A stretch of DNA of 64,000 nucleotides from Candidatus Bipolaricaulota bacterium (GCA_028278555.1 JANQEA010000066.1:57566-121565), one strand, 5' to 3'. Counted from the first letter of the stretch, positions 17,778 to 26,658 are shown. The notes: generated by a model from the letters alone, not told the origin. Numbers and translations: made by a program.

Positions 17778-20600
17778 ATGATTAGCAGCCGCGCGCTCCA
17801 GAGAGTTCAGGATCTGATCGGCATCTCATGCAGAGTCCCGTTTGCGCTTTACGATGCAGAGAGGATGTCGTCTGCTCTTCGAGAGACCGAGACTCCCAGC
17901 ACACTCATTGAAGCTTGCCGAGCATCCCGGGAGACACACTGGAGCATGAATCAGAGCCTGCACAGGCTCCTGGAGCAGCACAGATCACTCTGGACATCTC
18001 AATTGCAGAGGTTGGCAGATGTCCATGCCAACCGATTGTCGCAGGCAGATACCCGGCAGGAGCGAAAGGCCCTGCTCTTCGACGGGATACGAGGTTTCAC
18101 GTGTTTCGCATCTGCTCTATACAGGAATGGTTCAGTCAAGGAGCAGGGCGATGATCCTGTTCTACTCATGGTCGGTGGCCCTATTGGAAGAGCCCCCAGC
18201 GTAACCTGGGAGACAATCTGGGATGTTTTCGATCAACAAGATTCAGCCAGCATGCTTGAGTATCAGCTGGCATCTGAGCTTCTCAGCATTGGCGAATGGA
18301 AGCCCGAGCTTCAGGAGCCATGGCTCTATGAGCTAGACTCGATTAGGATAGCGCTTGAGTGCTTCATTGATGCCGCTTGGCAGCCGGACGACGCCAAGTG
18401 CGATGAAAGCAGCACAATCGCGAAGGCTGCTTATGAAGTCTTCCGCGTAGTCTCGCAGCGATTCCGTCTAGCAGAAGGGTTCCGGGACTTGCTCGATCTG
18501 ACTTCAGGCGTTGCCTCCATCATCGCTCTCCTTCCCCTGCCACTCACACAAACTGGCATTCTCGTCCACATTGAGCTGGCAGACAACGTAGCTCTCGAGC
18601 CAGCTTTCCGTTACGTTGCCTCTCCTGAGTGTGTCGCTGGCCTACTTGGAACTGAACTCCCGCGTGAGAGCCAAGAGTCATTGCTGCGGGAGCTACTTCC
18701 TAGCGCACCTCCAAACATCCGCGAGCGAATCTCCCTGTCATCGAAGTCCAGCGGCAGAGCCATCATCTGGACATGCAGTTCGACCCGCCTTGCTTCACAT
18801 CGGAGATTACGCTCAGTCCTTCGAACGAATGCATGGATCCCGCTCCTCGTGGGACCGGGTCCGCATGTTGAGCGCCGCTTCCGACAGATCCTTCAGCAAG
18901 CGGACAGCCATCTCCAGCATGAACTCGCTGATCTCACTTTGGACTCCGAGACACTCCACTCCCAGCAAGTCGAGAGCCTGCTCTGTGAATCGCAGAATCT
19001 GATTGGTTATAGCAGTGCTTGCCTATTGCGCATCTCGCCCATAGAAGGCAACTACGGACCAGATGCTCCGATGCTTGTCCGCACTGTAGCCTCTTGTCCA
19101 ATGCAGGGAATTGAGGCGAATTCCGATGCAACACTGATGGAGCTTTGTATTGAATCCGAGCAGTTCGAACAGCTGTTCAACCGACGCGTCCCATGGCTTG
19201 ACAATAGCGGGAAGGTAGCTCTAATCCCGGTCGTAGCCGGAAATCGAACTATCGGCCTTCTACGGTTCGAGTTCGCTACACGCACCCTATGCGAGTCCTC
19301 CATGGCGCTCATGATTGGGCAGAGCGGACGCTTGGGTTCTCGACTTCCGTATCGCCGTTTCTTCGATCTCCTCAGAGATACAACTGAACTTGCTGAGCAT
19401 TTCACCGATACTACCTGGACTACACTGGCCAGCAAGGTTGCCTTCCAGTTCTCCGAGTGCATGTGCTCGATCTGGACGTCCAAGGAGTCGGGTGAGTATG
19501 AGTGTCTCGGCCGTGCAGGATCGGACCTAGATCTAGTGCTTCTGCCTCGTGACCAAACGGAGAAGGGGCTGATAGCCACGTGCCTGGGGGCCGGTGGAAT
19601 CCTTGTCGTTCGCCTGGACGCTGACGATTGTCCTGCGGAGTGCAAAGATGAGCTTCGCAGCAACGGATTCAACCACGGGATCGCCGTAGCAGCCAAGCCA
19701 AGCGAGGAAGAGAACGCGCCTCTCTTGGCACTGATGCTCTGGAGCAAGACTAAGTGGTGTGAGGACTACTTCTCGAAGGACGATCAGGAGTTCCTTCGTG
19801 TTCTCAGCCTGTTCATTCAGAGGATGCTCGCCTTGCACCGTCTCGCACACATACAGAAGTCTACCTATCAGGATCTGGTGAAGGGCCTCAGCCACGAGTT
19901 GGGCGCTCCTCTCTCGACACTGCACGATGCGATTAGTCTTGCGGAGATCGAAGGCTTCGGAAGACATCACCTCGTTGATGACCTGAAGACGCTCATCATG
20001 TACTCGAAGGAGCTGATAGCGAACCTTCAGCTCTTCTCGAGAGTTGCTAGGAGAAGGCATGGAGCCCCAAGCGACAGCGAACCTGTCCAGCCCGTCCAGC
20101 TCTTCAAAGACATCATCTACCCGATCTCCTCCACTCAGGCGTTCTTCATCCGGCAGAAGGGGCTTTCTTTGGATTCAGAGTTTGATCCGTCCGAGTTTCC
20201 CACTTCGTTCGCTGTCAAGAGAGTTGAAGCAGCTATGATTCGCAGCGTATGTTTCAATCTCATGGATAATGCTGTGAAATACACACTCCCGAGGACAGAG
20301 AAGCCCATTCATGTACTAGGGACCGTGGACGGCGATTTCGCCGTGATTCGGGTATCGAATTGGGGCATCGGCATTCCCGAGGGCGAAGAAGATGTGATCT
20401 TCGAGGAGGAGAAGCAAGGCAGCAACGCCCATCAGTCGGCGATCGCTGGCCACGGGATGGGGCTGTACATCTCTCGAGTCTTCATCGAGCTTCTTGGTGG
20501 TTATGTCGAGTTGGCAAGAGCAAGCAATCCCACAGTCTTCCAAGTCGGAATCCCGATGAGTCTCGCCCGCTACAGCTTCCGCAACGCACCCAATGAATAG
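17778..20600 (+). CDS. Large soluble sensor histidine kinase
   Basis: A 940-residue protein without clear TM helices. The C-terminal 260 residues form a kinase: H-box SHELGAPLSTL with the phospho-accepting His at about residue 706, N-box CFNLMDNAVKYT near 830, and ATP-lid motifs WGIGIP and GHGMGLYISRV. The first 700 residues look like several sensory modules. Two regions (about 385-515 and 530-690) have GAF-like spacing, and the N-terminal 200 residues resemble a PocR-type ligand domain only weakly. Codon use is clearly different from the flanking genes (AGA/AGG, third-position A/T), suggesting transfer. The next two genes are probably in the same operon. The signal is unknown. Confidence 0.88.
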   Translation: MISSRALQRVQDLIGISCRVPFALYDAERMSSALRETETPSTLIEACRASRETHWSMNQSLHRLLEQHRSLWTSQLQRLADVHANRLSQADTRQERKALLFDGIRGFTCFASALYRNGSVKEQGDDPVLLMVGGPIGRAPSVTWETIWDVFDQQDSASMLEYQLASELLSIGEWKPELQEPWLYELDSIRIALECFIDAAWQPDDAKCDESSTIAKAAYEVFRVVSQRFRLAEGFRDLLDLTSGVASIIALLPLPLTQTGILVHIELADNVALEPAFRYVASPECVAGLLGTELPRESQESLLRELLPSAPPNIRERISLSSKSSGRAIIWTCSSTRLASHRRLRSVLRTNAWIPLLVGPGPHVERRFRQILQQADSHLQHELADLTLDSETLHSQQVESLLCESQNLIGYSSACLLRISPIEGNYGPDAPMLVRTVASCPMQGIEANSDATLMELCIESEQFEQLFNRRVPWLDNSGKVALIPVVAGNRTIGLLRFEFATRTLCESSMALMIGQSGRLGSRLPYRRFFDLLRDTTELAEHFTDTTWTTLASKVAFQFSECMCSIWTSKESGEYECLGRAGSDLDLVLLPRDQTEKGLIATCLGAGGILVVRLDADDCPAECKDELRSNGFNHGIAVAAKPSEEENAPLLALMLWSKTKWCEDYFSKDDQEFLRVLSLFIQRMLALHRLAHIQKSTYQDLVKGLSHELGAPLSTLHDAISLAEIEGFGRHHLVDDLKTLIMYSKELIANLQLFSRVARRRHGAPSDSEPVQPVQLFKDIIYPISSTQAFFIRQKGLSLDSEFDPSEFPTSFAVKRVEAAMIRSVCFNLMDNAVKYTLPRTEKPIHVLGTVDGDFAVIRVSNWGIGIPEGEEDVIFEEEKQGSNAHQSAIAGHGMGLYISRVFIELLGGYVELARASNPTVFQVGIPMSLARYSFRNAPNE

Positions 20601-20619
20601 CAGTCCTGGAGGTGATGCC

Positions 20620-21114
20620 ATGTCGCGCGGTTCAATCCTAGTGATTGACGATGATGTATTCCGTCTGTCGCCTTTCTTCTTGCCCCTTCTGCAAGCGAAG
20701 GGCTACTCGGTACGTGCTTTTGATCGCTGGGGGCAGGCAGCAGACTGGTTGGAGGAGGCATCAGATGAGGAACGTGCAGCCATCGAGTGTGTTGTACTGG
20801 ACATCATGTTCGTGCTGCCTGTCGAGGACTACGATGCCTATGAACGTGTGACCGGTGAAAAGCCAAAGGCCGGCAATTCCAAACGAGCTGGGCAAGATCT
20901 CATTCCACTGCTCAAACGGAGATTGGAGAATACGCCGATCCTAGTACTCACGAACGCACCAGTCCACACTGAAGAAGGGCTCGTATTCCGTAGCGAGCTC
21001 GAGCAACTTGCGGAAGGAGTCTACGAGAAGCCAGCGCAGGATGAATTCTACGAAGCACTGGAGGAGGCAATCTCCGAGTTTCGAAAGCAGAAAGGTAGTT
21101 CTCAAAATGAGTGA
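20620..21114 (+). CDS. Divergent stand-alone response-regulator receiver
   Basis: A 164-residue protein with a receiver-like fold: acidic pocket VIDDD (residues 8-12), phospho-acceptor D61 in VVLDIMF, a conserved Thr in LVLTN and the Lys-Pro in YEKPA. About 20 extra residues lie between D61 and the Thr strand, containing EDYDAYERVTGEKP, which is unusual for a receiver. There is no output domain, so it may act by protein contact, for example on the membrane protein encoded next. It has a very strong Shine-Dalgarno sequence (GGAGGTGAT) starting 11 nt after the kinase stop, which fixes the start at 20620. Confidence 0.8.
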   Translation: MSRGSILVIDDDVFRLSPFFLPLLQAKGYSVRAFDRWGQAADWLEEASDEERAAIECVVLDIMFVLPVEDYDAYERVTGEKPKAGNSKRAGQDLIPLLKRRLENTPILVLTNAPVHTEEGLVFRSELEQLAEGVYEKPAQDEFYEALEEAISEFRKQKGSSQNE

Positions 21115-21955
21115 CAACCAGATTGCCCCTGCTCCAAAGTCTCACAGTGATCGCAGAGGATACTTTGTCCAAATATGTATTGCGATCATGTCTGTATCTG
21201 TTCTGGGCGCAGTGGCATTCCTATGCTACCACTTCCTAGGCATCCCGAGGGGCGGCGCTACCTACTTATCCGAACTAACACTTGTCGTGACAATCGTGAC
21301 TATCTTCACAGCACTCTTCGCGCTTGCAGGTGTCTTCCTCACGCATCGCTCTGTGGATCAAGCCGAGCAGATACGGGAGCGGAATACCAGATCTGAAGCG
21401 GAGTCGGTTGCTCGCCGTGAGGAATTCGAGAAGGAGTTTGCGGCAAAGAGGAGTGCTCTGAATGCAATGCTGATGGAAGCAACTACCCACCTAGCTGCTC
21501 TGAAGAACAGCGCGGCCGCATTCCATCCTTCAGGCCTCTTCCTTGCAGAACGAATTCGCTCAGGAGGCGTTCGACAGACCTCCACGCCAACTGGTGAACT
21601 CAGTGGGAGCAATGGAGTAGATCAAGGATCAGAAGACAGCTCTACACAACTGATAAACGCTATCGCTGAGCGATTTGCCAAGGCAGTTGAGGAGAACGCG
21701 GAGTTCGGATCACAAGTACAGGACTTATTCGTGGGCGAGGAAGATGAGGTCCGATCGTCCGCCCTCTACCTGGAGGCTCTTGCCGAGAAGTCCAGCAGAG
21801 TAATCGCCCTGTTCGCTGCTGACCTTCTGAGTGCCCGGCTAGTGCTGGAGAAAGAGAAGGGCCCCGCATCCTCTGCGAACCTTGTTGATGCTCTGAGCTA
21901 CAGCCACCGAGGAGTAGTGGAAGCAGAGAGGCGAATGCGTCCAGGCAAGAACTAA
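21107..21955 (+). CDS. Two-TM coiled-coil membrane protein of unknown function
   Basis: A 282-residue protein that overlaps the receiver gene by 8 nt. It has two TM helices (about residues 22-45 and 60-84) followed by a charged helical stretch (QAEQIRERNTRSEAESVARR, about 93-125) likely to form a coiled coil, and a cytoplasmic tail with further helical segments. I recognise no family. Its tight coupling to the kinase and receiver suggests it is the membrane target or anchor of that pathway. It shares their AT-richer codon use. Confidence 0.7.
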   Translation: MSDNQIAPAPKSHSDRRGYFVQICIAIMSVSVLGAVAFLCYHFLGIPRGGATYLSELTLVVTIVTIFTALFALAGVFLTHRSVDQAEQIRERNTRSEAESVARREEFEKEFAAKRSALNAMLMEATTHLAALKNSAAAFHPSGLFLAERIRSGGVRQTSTPTGELSGSNGVDQGSEDSSTQLINAIAERFAKAVEENAEFGSQVQDLFVGEEDEVRSSALYLEALAEKSSRVIALFAADLLSARLVLEKEKGPASSANLVDALSYSHRGVVEAERRMRPGKN

Positions 21956-22083
21956 GAATCCGACCACATTTCCGAGACAAAGAACCTGAGACTGCTGAGA
22001 ATAGGTCGTCTCCGCACGGTAGCTTTCCTCGCATAGGATAACCATGAAGTTGTGATCCAAGCGCAGCTGTAGCTTGCTCTCCC

Positions 22084-22866
22084 CTACCCCCGCCTCGTCT
22101 CTTGCGCGGTGATCTCGCGGGTGATGCGCCGGGCGGCGTCGGTGAGGAGGCCGATCAGGAGCTGGCGCCGCGATCCCTCACCACGGTGGCTCGGTACGGA
22201 CGCGCCAAGCGAGGCGACGATTCTCCCAGAGAACGAGAAGATCGGCGCAGCGATTCCGCGTGTTCCGACGATCGCTTCGCCGTCGCTCTCAGAGTAGCCG
22301 TTCCTCCGGATCTTTGCCGATTCCTGAAGCAGGACCTCGGGGTCAGTGATCGTCGAGTCAGTGAACCGCTCGAGGCCGACATCCTCGATGATCATCGTCT
22401 GCTCGGCCGGTTCGAGGTGGGCAAAGATCGCTTTCCCGGTCGCGCTGGCGTGGAGCGGATACGTATCGCCGAGGTCGTACGAGACGCGAAGCGTGTGATG
22501 CCCCTCGACGATCTCCATGCAGATCCCGACGTGCTCGTGGAGGCCGCAGAGGATGATCGTCTCGCCGGACTCGCGGGCGATCCGCTCGATGTACGGGAGG
22601 GCGACCTCGCGGAGCGGCTTGCGCGTCATCGTCGCGGCGAGTTCGAGGATCTTCGCGCCAAGGCGATAGCCGGGGCGTTCGGATGCCTCCTCGACGAGGA
22701 GGTGCGCCTTCAGCGCGGCGACGTATCGGTAGGCGGTGCTCCGAGGGAGGTCGAGCTCCTCGGCGATCTCGGAGACCTGAAGGACCGGGCGATCGACGAA
22801 GAGCGTCAGGATCTTGACGCACTTCTCGAGCGTTCCGAGCGGCCCTTCCCTGTCCTTGGCTGCCAT
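22084..22866 (-). CDS. IclR family transcriptional regulator
   Basis: A 260-residue regulator with an N-terminal winged helix-turn-helix (LQVSEIAEELDLPRSTAYRYV, about residues 28-50) and an IclR effector-binding domain (about 80-250, with the typical LHASATGKAIFAHL and GIAAPIFSFSGRIVASL motifs). IclR proteins bind small metabolites and control catabolic operons. It is divergent from a small PKD lipoprotein gene. The catabolic cluster starting at 29.5 kb is a possible target, but that is inference. The start MAAKDREG follows GGAG about 12 nt upstream. Confidence 0.93.
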   Translation of the reverse strand: MAAKDREGPLGTLEKCVKILTLFVDRPVLQVSEIAEELDLPRSTAYRYVAALKAHLLVEEASERPGYRLGAKILELAATMTRKPLREVALPYIERIARESGETIILCGLHEHVGICMEIVEGHHTLRVSYDLGDTYPLHASATGKAIFAHLEPAEQTMIIEDVGLERFTDSTITDPEVLLQESAKIRRNGYSESDGEAIVGTRGIAAPIFSFSGRIVASLGASVPSHRGEGSRRQLLIGLLTDAARRITREITAQETRRG

Positions 22867-22898
22867 GGTGTGAAATCTCCGTCTTCGGGGATACAACG

Positions 22899-22927
22899 AT
22901 CGTAGGGGACCGGAGAGAGTGCAGCAA
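22899..22927 (-). promoter_or_regulatory. Promoter of the IclR gene
   Basis: Minus strand TTGCTG (22927-22922), 17-nt spacer, TACGAT (22904-22899), about 32 nt before the start codon. The same elements occur in the divergent PKD gene promoter. Confidence 0.65.
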
Positions 22928-23013
22928 GCGCTAGGCGGACCTCTCGGCCAGCAGCTCGCACGCGATGTGGAGGTAGACGGTGCCCGATCCCGGTACGCTG
23001 CCCCGCGCCCGTG

Positions 23014-23042
23014 TTGCTCTGGGCCACAGCCCACAGTACGAT
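23014..23042 (+). promoter_or_regulatory. Promoter of the PKD lipoprotein gene
   Basis: TTGCTC (23014-23019), 17-nt spacer, TACGAT (23037-23042), 43 nt upstream of the start at 23086. Confidence 0.65.
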
Positions 23043-23085
23043 TCGCAGAAATGCGCATCTTGGATTAGTTCTCAAGGAGGCCAAA

Positions 23086-23469
23086 ATGAGACACCGGATC
23101 GCAGCAGCAGCCATCTTCGTCCTCATCGTTGCCGTCGTTCTATCCATCACCGGCTGCTTCCAGAGGACAGCCGTGGATGCCATTGCCTGTATCCACGCCG
23201 AACCGACCATCGGGTATGCACCGCTGACGGTGACATTCGACGCTTCGTGCTCGATCGTCGGATTGGAGAGCCCTCCCTCAGCTCAGGACTACTACTTCCT
23301 GTGGTGGTTCGACGATGGGACTCCCGGCGGAGACGTCGGAACAACGATCGAACACACATTCGACGAGCCCGGAACGTATCAGGTTCGCACAGCTATGTAC
23401 GAGACAGCGAGCGGCGGAATCCCCCAGGACCAAGCCATACGAACGATCACCGTGCTACCGGCTGAGTAG
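23086..23469 (+). CDS. Small PKD-domain lipoprotein
   Basis: A 127-residue protein with a lipoprotein signal (basic MRHR, hydrophobic stretch, lipobox SITGC near residue 24) and one PKD domain. The motifs PTIGYAPLTVTFDAS, WWFDDGT and HTFDEPGTYQVR are the hallmarks of this immunoglobulin-like fold. It would sit on the outer side of a membrane and may mediate adhesion or protein contact; no enzymatic domain is present. It has a strong Shine-Dalgarno sequence (AAGGAGG, 5 nt spacing) and its own promoter. Confidence 0.85.
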   Translation: MRHRIAAAAIFVLIVAVVLSITGCFQRTAVDAIACIHAEPTIGYAPLTVTFDASCSIVGLESPPSAQDYYFLWWFDDGTPGGDVGTTIEHTFDEPGTYQVRTAMYETASGGIPQDQAIRTITVLPAE

Positions 23470-23514
23470 CGAAACGAAACTCAGGGGCTGACAGAGGGGG
23501 CAGCGTCGCGCGGG

Positions 23515-24573
23515 CTATCCCGGCATCTCGGCCAGCAGCTCGCGCGCAACGCGGACAACCTCAGCGGCGAGTTCCTCTTCCGGCAGCGCAGGACCGACCG
23601 GCTCGCCGTGGAGGTAGACGGTCCCCTGCCCCGGGGCCCCGACGAGGCCGATGTCGGCCTCGCGAACCTCGCCCGGGCCGTTGACGACGCAGCCCATCAG
23701 GGCGATCGACAGGGACTCGGCGACGTCGCCAAGCTGGCGGCGGACCTCGACCGCGATCGCTTCGAGGTCGATCCCGGTCCGCCCACAGGTCGGGCAGACG
23801 CGCAGATCGATCCCGCGCGACCGGAGGCCGAGCGCCCGGAGAATCTCGTAGGCGACCCGGACCTCCTCAACCGGATCCCCGGTCAGCGAGACGCGAAGCG
23901 TGTCGCCGATCCCCTCAGCGAGGAGGACGCCGAGGCCGACGGCCGAGCGGATCGAACCCTCCCACGCGGTCCCCGCCTCGGTGATCCCGAGGTGGAGCGG
24001 GTAGTCCGATTCCTCGGAGAAGGCGCGGCAGGCGTCGATCGTCATCCGCACGTCGGTTCCTTTGAGAGAGACGACGATCCGATCGAAATCGCGCTCCTCG
24101 AGGAGCCGGATCTCATGGAGCGCGCTCTCAAGCATTCCTGCGGCAGTAGGATGGTTCTTCTCGTCACGGAATCGCTCGTCGAGTGACCCGGCGTTGACGC
24201 CGACACGGATCGGGACCCCCGCTTCGTTCGCCGCGTCGGCGACGGCCGCGATCTTCTCCGGATCGGTGATGTTCCCCGGGTTCAGGCGAAGCTTGTCGAC
24301 ACCGGCTCCGATCGCCGCGAGGGCAAGGCGATGATCGAAGTGGATGTCGGCAACGAGCGGGATCGCGATCCGCTCGCGAATGGCAGGCAGGGCGTCCGCC
24401 GCTTCGACGCTCGGAACGGCGACGCGGACGATCTCGCAGCCGGCCTTCTCGAGCCGTTCGATTTGCGTGACCGTCGCCTCGACATCGGCCGCGTCGGTGT
24501 TCGTCATCGACTGGACGACGATCGGCGCGCCGCCGCCGATCGGAACGTCGCGGACCATCACCTGCTTCGTCAT
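23515..24573 (-). CDS. ispG: 4-hydroxy-3-methylbut-2-enyl diphosphate synthase
   Basis: A 352-residue GcpE/IspG homologue of normal bacterial length. The N-terminal TIM barrel contains VQSMTNTDAADVEATV and LVADIHFDHRLAL, and the C-terminal [4Fe-4S] cluster ligands are in VCPTCGRTGIDL and MGCVVNGPGE. It converts methylerythritol cyclodiphosphate to HMBPP in the MEP isoprenoid pathway using reduced ferredoxin or flavodoxin. The start at 24573 overlaps by 4 nt with the stop of the upstream polyprenyl-synthase-like gene, so the two are translationally coupled. Confidence 0.96.
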   Translation of the reverse strand: MTKQVMVRDVPIGGGAPIVVQSMTNTDAADVEATVTQIERLEKAGCEIVRVAVPSVEAADALPAIRERIAIPLVADIHFDHRLALAAIGAGVDKLRLNPGNITDPEKIAAVADAANEAGVPIRVGVNAGSLDERFRDEKNHPTAAGMLESALHEIRLLEERDFDRIVVSLKGTDVRMTIDACRAFSEESDYPLHLGITEAGTAWEGSIRSAVGLGVLLAEGIGDTLRVSLTGDPVEEVRVAYEILRALGLRSRGIDLRVCPTCGRTGIDLEAIAVEVRRQLGDVAESLSIALMGCVVNGPGEVREADIGLVGAPGQGTVYLHGEPVGPALPEEELAAEVVRVARELLAEMPG

Positions 24574-25076
24574 GCTGAGTCCCTTCTGGCCGTCTTGCGT
24601 TGCTCGTCTTGCATGCTCTCGATGCTCGCGCCGGCCGCAGCCTCGCCGATCGCGCAAGCGGATCGCGCCAGCGCCTCTCGATCTCTGGTCTCGATCCACG
24701 CGACGCATGCATCGAGCGTCCGTTCGAGGACCACAGCTCCAGCCTGTCTTGCCTCGCTGAAGGCGAGAGAGAGGAAGAGATCGCCGGCGTTGATCGCCCC
24801 CGCCTCGTCCCCCGGTTCCGTCCCAGCACGAACCTGTGCGAATCCGTCGATCAGCGCCACCGCCGTCGCCGCAGCAAGGGCAGCGTCAGGGCCGGCACCA
24901 AGCTGCTCGGCCGCGTCGAACGCGTCAGCCGCTGCCCCTAGCGGGAACGAACCGTCTTCGACAGCAATCCGGCTGCGCAACTCAGTTCGCAAGGACCCTT
25001 CCCCGGCGAGAATCGCACAGATGCGTTCGGCAATCCTCGCCCGGGCTTGATCTTCGGACGTCAACCGTTCGCCCAT
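24570..25076 (-). CDS. Truncated polyprenyl-synthase-like protein without catalytic motifs
   Basis: A 168-residue helical, Ala-rich protein. The segment from about residue 67 to 115 (AAATAVALIDGFAQ, then AINAGDLFLSLAFSEA) follows the pattern of isoprenyl diphosphate synthases, where an AA-x-x-LIH helix precedes the first DDxxD and AGDxLLxxAF follows it. The DDxxD aspartates are absent, replaced by a shortened RAGTEPGDEAG loop, and the second Asp motif is also missing. Family assignment is an inference from these motifs. Coupling to ispG by a 4-nt overlap supports an isoprenoid-related role, perhaps regulatory or as an inactive subunit. A spurious resemblance is possible. Confidence 0.6.
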   Translation of the reverse strand: MGERLTSEDQARARIAERICAILAGEGSLRTELRSRIAVEDGSFPLGAAADAFDAAEQLGAGPDAALAAATAVALIDGFAQVRAGTEPGDEAGAINAGDLFLSLAFSEARQAGAVVLERTLDACVAWIETRDREALARSACAIGEAAAGASIESMQDEQRKTARRDSA

Positions 25077-25088
25077 CGGACCGCGGTG

Positions 25089-25370
25089 CTACGTGAGCTT
25101 CGGCGGGAGGACGATCGTGCCGAAGTTCTTCTCGTAGCGCTGGATGTTCTCGCCGATCGCCTGGTAGAGCCGCTTGATGTGCCCCGGGTTGAGGACGACC
25201 CGCGAGGTCAGGAGCGCCTGATCCCCCTTCGGCGATTGGGTCTGCGGATCGACGAAGAGGAAGTCAATGATGAACTCTTCCTTCCGGTGGGAGATCAGCG
25301 CCAGGTTCGAGTAGTGCCCACGTCGGGCTTCGTTGTCGGCCGCGATCTGCATCTTCCGTTGTTCAGCCAA
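25089..25370 (-). CDS. DUF3467 family protein
   Basis: A 93-residue protein with the DUF3467 pattern: YSNLALISHRKEEFIIDF, then SRVVLNPGHIKRLYQAIGENIQRYEKNFG. The function of the family is unknown. The TTG at 25370 is preferred over an internal ATG (residue 7) because a strong GAGGGGTGAT Shine-Dalgarno sequence precedes it. It is the first gene of a minus-strand operon with the polyprenyl-synthase-like gene (12-nt gap) and ispG. Confidence 0.85.
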   Translation of the reverse strand: MAEQRKMQIAADNEARRGHYSNLALISHRKEEFIIDFLFVDPQTQSPKGDQALLTSRVVLNPGHIKRLYQAIGENIQRYEKNFGTIVLPPKLT

Positions 25371-25396
25371 TGAGCGATCACCCCTCGTTTCAGCGG

Positions 25397-25425
25397 ATGG
25401 TAGCGATTCGCCCGTGAGGCAGCAA
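25397..25425 (-). promoter_or_regulatory. Promoter of the DUF3467-ispG operon
   Basis: Minus strand TTGCTG (25425-25420), 17-nt spacer, TACCAT (25402-25397), 26 nt upstream of the TTG start at 25370. Confidence 0.65.
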
Positions 25426-25433
25426 GATTCCTT

Positions 25434-26651
25434 TTAGGATCTGAGATAGCGCTCGAAGAAGGTCTCGATCGTCGCCCGATGATGCCCCTCGAGCAGGATG
25501 TGATGGTTGCCGAGCGGCGCCTCGAGGAGCTCGCCGACCGGCCCGTCGATACTGATGCGGACCTGCGTCCGGCAGAGATCGTCGCGGGTCGATGTCTCCT
25601 CTGTCTCCCCCTCGCGAACGAAGAGTCGATCGAGTCGCTCGCCGCCGAGCCGGAAGACGGTGCACGGGCCGATCGGGATCGTCCCTGCGATCCCGACGCC
25701 GAGGTCAGACTCGAAGTGGGTGGTAATCGAGTACTGCGCGGTCATCGACAACGGACAGGTGCAGTGCGCCATGCAGAGGGTCCGATCCGCCGGATCGACC
25801 GACGTGATGTTCCCCATGAACGCCGCCTGGCCGGAGAGGAGGAACGCGACGTAGAGCGAGAAGAGCGACTGGAGATCCCCCTCGCAGCCAGCGGGGATGT
25901 GCTCGTCGTTCAGCCGGGACAGCGCGTAGCAGCCGGTCTGGCCGAGACGGGTCACCAGGTCGAAGCAGCGGACCGAACAGGCGGCGAGCCGGTTCGCGTC
26001 GATGACGGACTTGAGTCCCTGGTAGATCGCGACCGAACTCGAGACGTTCTCGTCCGCGTCCCCGTTGACGTTCTTTGCACCCCGCTTGAATCGCGAGACC
26101 TCCTTCTTCGTTGGTGATACCGCCTCGATCTCGCTCAAGAGATCGTCCATCGCGATCGAGATCAGCTCGACGGAGAGGCGCCCCTTCAGGAACGCCCGAT
26201 CGACGTCACTCGCCACGAGCCAGTCGGACGGCTCGCCGATCAGACCGATCCGGCTGAACGTCAATCCTTCCCACGCCTTGGCGATCGTCAGCTCCCCCTC
26301 GAGACCGGCGGCGATCTCCTCCGGGCCCCCGAAGAGGATCTTCCCCTCGCCGCCGTCCTGCCGGATCCGGGCCAGGATCTCGAGCGACGCCGGGAGCGAG
26401 TTGTAGGTCGGATGTGCGATCAAGAGCGTCGGCGGTGGGAGCTGCGCGATGAGCTTGAGTACCTCGCGCTCGACGCCGCCGGTGAGGACGAGGATCGCCG
26501 CAAGCCGATCGCCCGACGGGCGCTCGACCGCATCAAGCTTTGACGTCTTCGACGCAGCGGAAATCTGCTTCAGCAGATCGGCCCTCAGGGCCGCGACCCG
26601 CTTCGCGTCGTGCGTCTCGGAAGCTCGTACCAGAACCTCGATCGTCTCCAT
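25434..26651 (-). CDS. Fucose/arabinose isomerase-like protein
   Basis: A 405-residue protein. Its C-terminal half resembles the L-fucose isomerase superfamily: CFDLVTRLGQTGCYALSRLND, AHCTCPLSM and a terminal GNHHILLEGHHR. The N-terminal part (LIAHPTYNSLPASLEILARI) fits the substrate-binding domain. I cannot assign the sugar. The start METIEVLVRAS at 26651 lies 7 nt after a TACGAT -10 box, implying a leaderless mRNA; longer in-frame starts lie in low-complexity sequence. It stands alone on the minus strand, divergent from the MscS gene. Confidence 0.68.
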   Translation of the reverse strand: METIEVLVRASETHDAKRVAALRADLLKQISAASKTSKLDAVERPSGDRLAAILVLTGGVEREVLKLIAQLPPPTLLIAHPTYNSLPASLEILARIRQDGGEGKILFGGPEEIAAGLEGELTIAKAWEGLTFSRIGLIGEPSDWLVASDVDRAFLKGRLSVELISIAMDDLLSEIEAVSPTKKEVSRFKRGAKNVNGDADENVSSSVAIYQGLKSVIDANRLAACSVRCFDLVTRLGQTGCYALSRLNDEHIPAGCEGDLQSLFSLYVAFLLSGQAAFMGNITSVDPADRTLCMAHCTCPLSMTAQYSITTHFESDLGVGIAGTIPIGPCTVFRLGGERLDRLFVREGETEETSTRDDLCRTQVRISIDGPVGELLEAPLGNHHILLEGHHRATIETFFERYLRS

Positions 26652-26658
26652 CGGTTCG

